Below, in pieces: positions 63,068-64,000 of a stretch of DNA of 64,000 nucleotides. The notes under the pieces were generated by a model that was not told the origin of the DNA, ran no database searches, and saw only the letters and a program-made list of their open reading frames with translations. The position numbers were made by a program, and so were the translations under genes. Source of the stretch: Mucilaginibacter oryzae (GTDB lineage Bacteria > Bacteroidota > Bacteroidia > Sphingobacteriales > Sphingobacteriaceae). Location: positions 728,974-792,973 of the forward strand of contig NZ_QGHA01000002.1 of the NCBI RefSeq assembly GCF_003148845.1, read 5' to 3'. Position 1 is the first letter of the stretch, and every line of letters begins with the position of its first letter.

Positions 63068-64000
63068 CTACAAAAATATCGGCCTGTCCAGCTTCATGGC
63101 TATGCGGTAAGCGGCGTTCATCAGGCCTACATGGCTGTAAGCCTGCGGAAAATTACCCCACTGGCTGCCGTCGTTTTCATCAACATCCTCGCTGAAAAGC
63201 TGCAGGTGATTTGAGTATTGCAGCAGGTTACCAAATTCGCGCTGGGCATCATCCAAACGGCCAACGGCTGCCAAAGCTTCTACATACCAGAATGCGCAAA
63301 TCAGAAAAGTGGTTTTAGGTTTGCCAAAATCATCAGCATATAAATACCTGTAAAATAAACCATTGGGTGTTCTTAGCTCTTTCTCTAATGCAGCTAAATG
63401 GTCACGTGCTTTTTCTGAAGCCGGATCAAGGTAATTCATCATGATCAGTTGCAGGGTACTGGCATCCAGGTTACTGCTCCCTGCCGAATTGGTATAAACC
63501 TTCCTCACCGGGTCGTAGCAGCTTTCTATATGTGCCGCCGCGCGTTCTTTTAACGAAACGGCTTTATCAATCAGTTGCTGGTTTTGAATGGTACGCGCCA
63601 TTTTCTCGGCAGCCGATGCGCCGGCCCACTGAAACAGGTTGCTGTAACAGTGAATATTGGCCATGTTCCGGAACTCCCAGATGCCGGCGTCTTTCTCATC
63701 GATGGTGTGCTCTATCTTATCCAGTAAAAACTGGATCCAGTGCACCGAATCCTTTCTTTCAGAAAACACAAAGCGGTGATCGGTATACAATGGCAGGAGG
63801 GAGATGAGCACCTGGCCGTAAATATCATTTTGAATATGTTCTGAAGCCTGGTTACCTATACGTACCGGTTGGTTGCCCATATAGCCGTTCAGGTCGGTCA
63901 GGATAGTTTCTACCAGGTCTTTTTTACCGGTGATGCCGTAAAGGGGCTGGTAACGCTCCATTTCAGAGATGGTAATATCGGTAACATAGCTGAAATATTT
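63068..64000 (-). CDS. Glycoside hydrolase family 15 protein (5' end outside window)
   Basis: The frame is open to the right edge (codons KYFSYVTDITISE precede the Met at 63961), so this is the C-terminal 310 residues. It has the (alpha/alpha)6 pattern of GH15 glucoamylase/trehalase-like proteins: EMERYQPLYGITGKKDL, ASEHIQNDIYGQVLISL, GIWEFRNMANIHCYSNLFQWAG with the family's general-acid region, and the late ENDGSQWGNFPQAYSHVGLMNAA. It should act on alpha-glucans or trehalose. Confidence 0.88.
   Translation of the reverse strand, partial: KYFSYVTDITISEMERYQPLYGITGKKDLVETILTDLNGYMGNQPVRIGNQASEHIQNDIYGQVLISLLPLYTDHRFVFSERKDSVHWIQFLLDKIEHTIDEKDAGIWEFRNMANIHCYSNLFQWAGASAAEKMARTIQNQQLIDKAVSLKERAAAHIESCYDPVRKVYTNSAGSSNLDASTLQLIMMNYLDPASEKARDHLAALEKELRTPNGLFYRYLYADDFGKPKTTFLICAFWYVEALAAVGRLDDAQREFGNLLQYSNHLQLFSEDVDENDGSQWGNFPQAYSHVGLMNAAYRIAMKLDRPIFL

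Noticed and set aside
1..64000. tRNA, rRNA or known riboswitch genes
   Set aside because: I looked through the gaps between genes and saw no cloverleaf, rRNA or riboswitch core; a covariance-model scan would settle it.

Overview
The window looks like a chromosome segment of a Sphingobacteriaceae-type Bacteroidota, most likely Mucilaginibacter or a close relative. This rests on a SusC/SusD pair with FG-GAP partners, a DUF6377-type regulator, a Bacteroidota-style RRM protein with an Asn/Gly-rich tail, LysS with a C-terminal helix-hairpin-helix extension, AT-rich leaders without strong Shine-Dalgarno sequences, and many gene names typical of that family. No rRNA, tRNA or CRISPR array was seen. 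Genus is an inference.

Layout. (1) 0-3.3 kb: two convergent L,D-transpeptidases of different families and a DinB-like protein. (2) 4.0-12.8 kb: a compact plus-strand block with phytoene synthase, IPP isomerase, GTP cyclohydrolase I, an SDR, a flavin reductase, an FAD oxidoreductase, an MpaB/rubber-oxygenase-like protein and a MarR-type regulator, followed by a LOV-domain histidine kinase and its receiver protein. This reads as a light-linked isoprenoid/pterin/flavin module and is the most interesting part of the window. (3) 13-20 kb: a small membrane protein, a DksA-like protein, LysS, an SMP-30 protein, a CrtO-like membrane protein and a large hybrid sensor kinase. (4) 20-25 kb: GlxA-type regulator, DoxX, RibD-like reductase, carboxylesterase and a lipoprotein, with REP-like repeats in between. 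(5) 26-34.4 kb: amino-sugar region with a DUF5009 acyltransferase, a GH18 chitinase, a NagB-like deaminase and a complete mannose-family PTS (IIA, IIB, fused IIC-IID, EI, HPr), which is unusual for Bacteroidota. (6) 34.8-42 kb: ThuA, universal stress protein, a lone HTH protein with a 15-bp inverted repeat at its start codon, serine hydrolase, phospho-sugar mutase, RRM protein. (7) 42-61 kb: a polysaccharide-utilisation-type locus: DUF6377 regulator, SusC, SusD, two tandem FG-GAP lipoproteins, a vanadium-haloperoxidase/PAP2 lipoprotein and a GH65 enzyme, interrupted by a minus-strand gene and by tandem and palindromic repeats. (8) 61-64 kb: an AT-rich mobile remnant (truncated IS1595 transposase plus P63C-domain protein) and the 3' part of a GH15 gene running off the window.

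How the parts may work together: the LOV kinase and receiver are placed to couple blue light to the isoprenoid operon just upstream. The PTS would deliver a phosphorylated amino sugar to the NagB-like enzyme, with GH18 supplying chitooligosaccharides. The PUL would import and process an alpha-glucosidic or similar glycan. Repeats of a TTTGTAA-loop hairpin family sit at gene 3' ends at 22.2, 28.8 and (degenerate) 63.0 kb.
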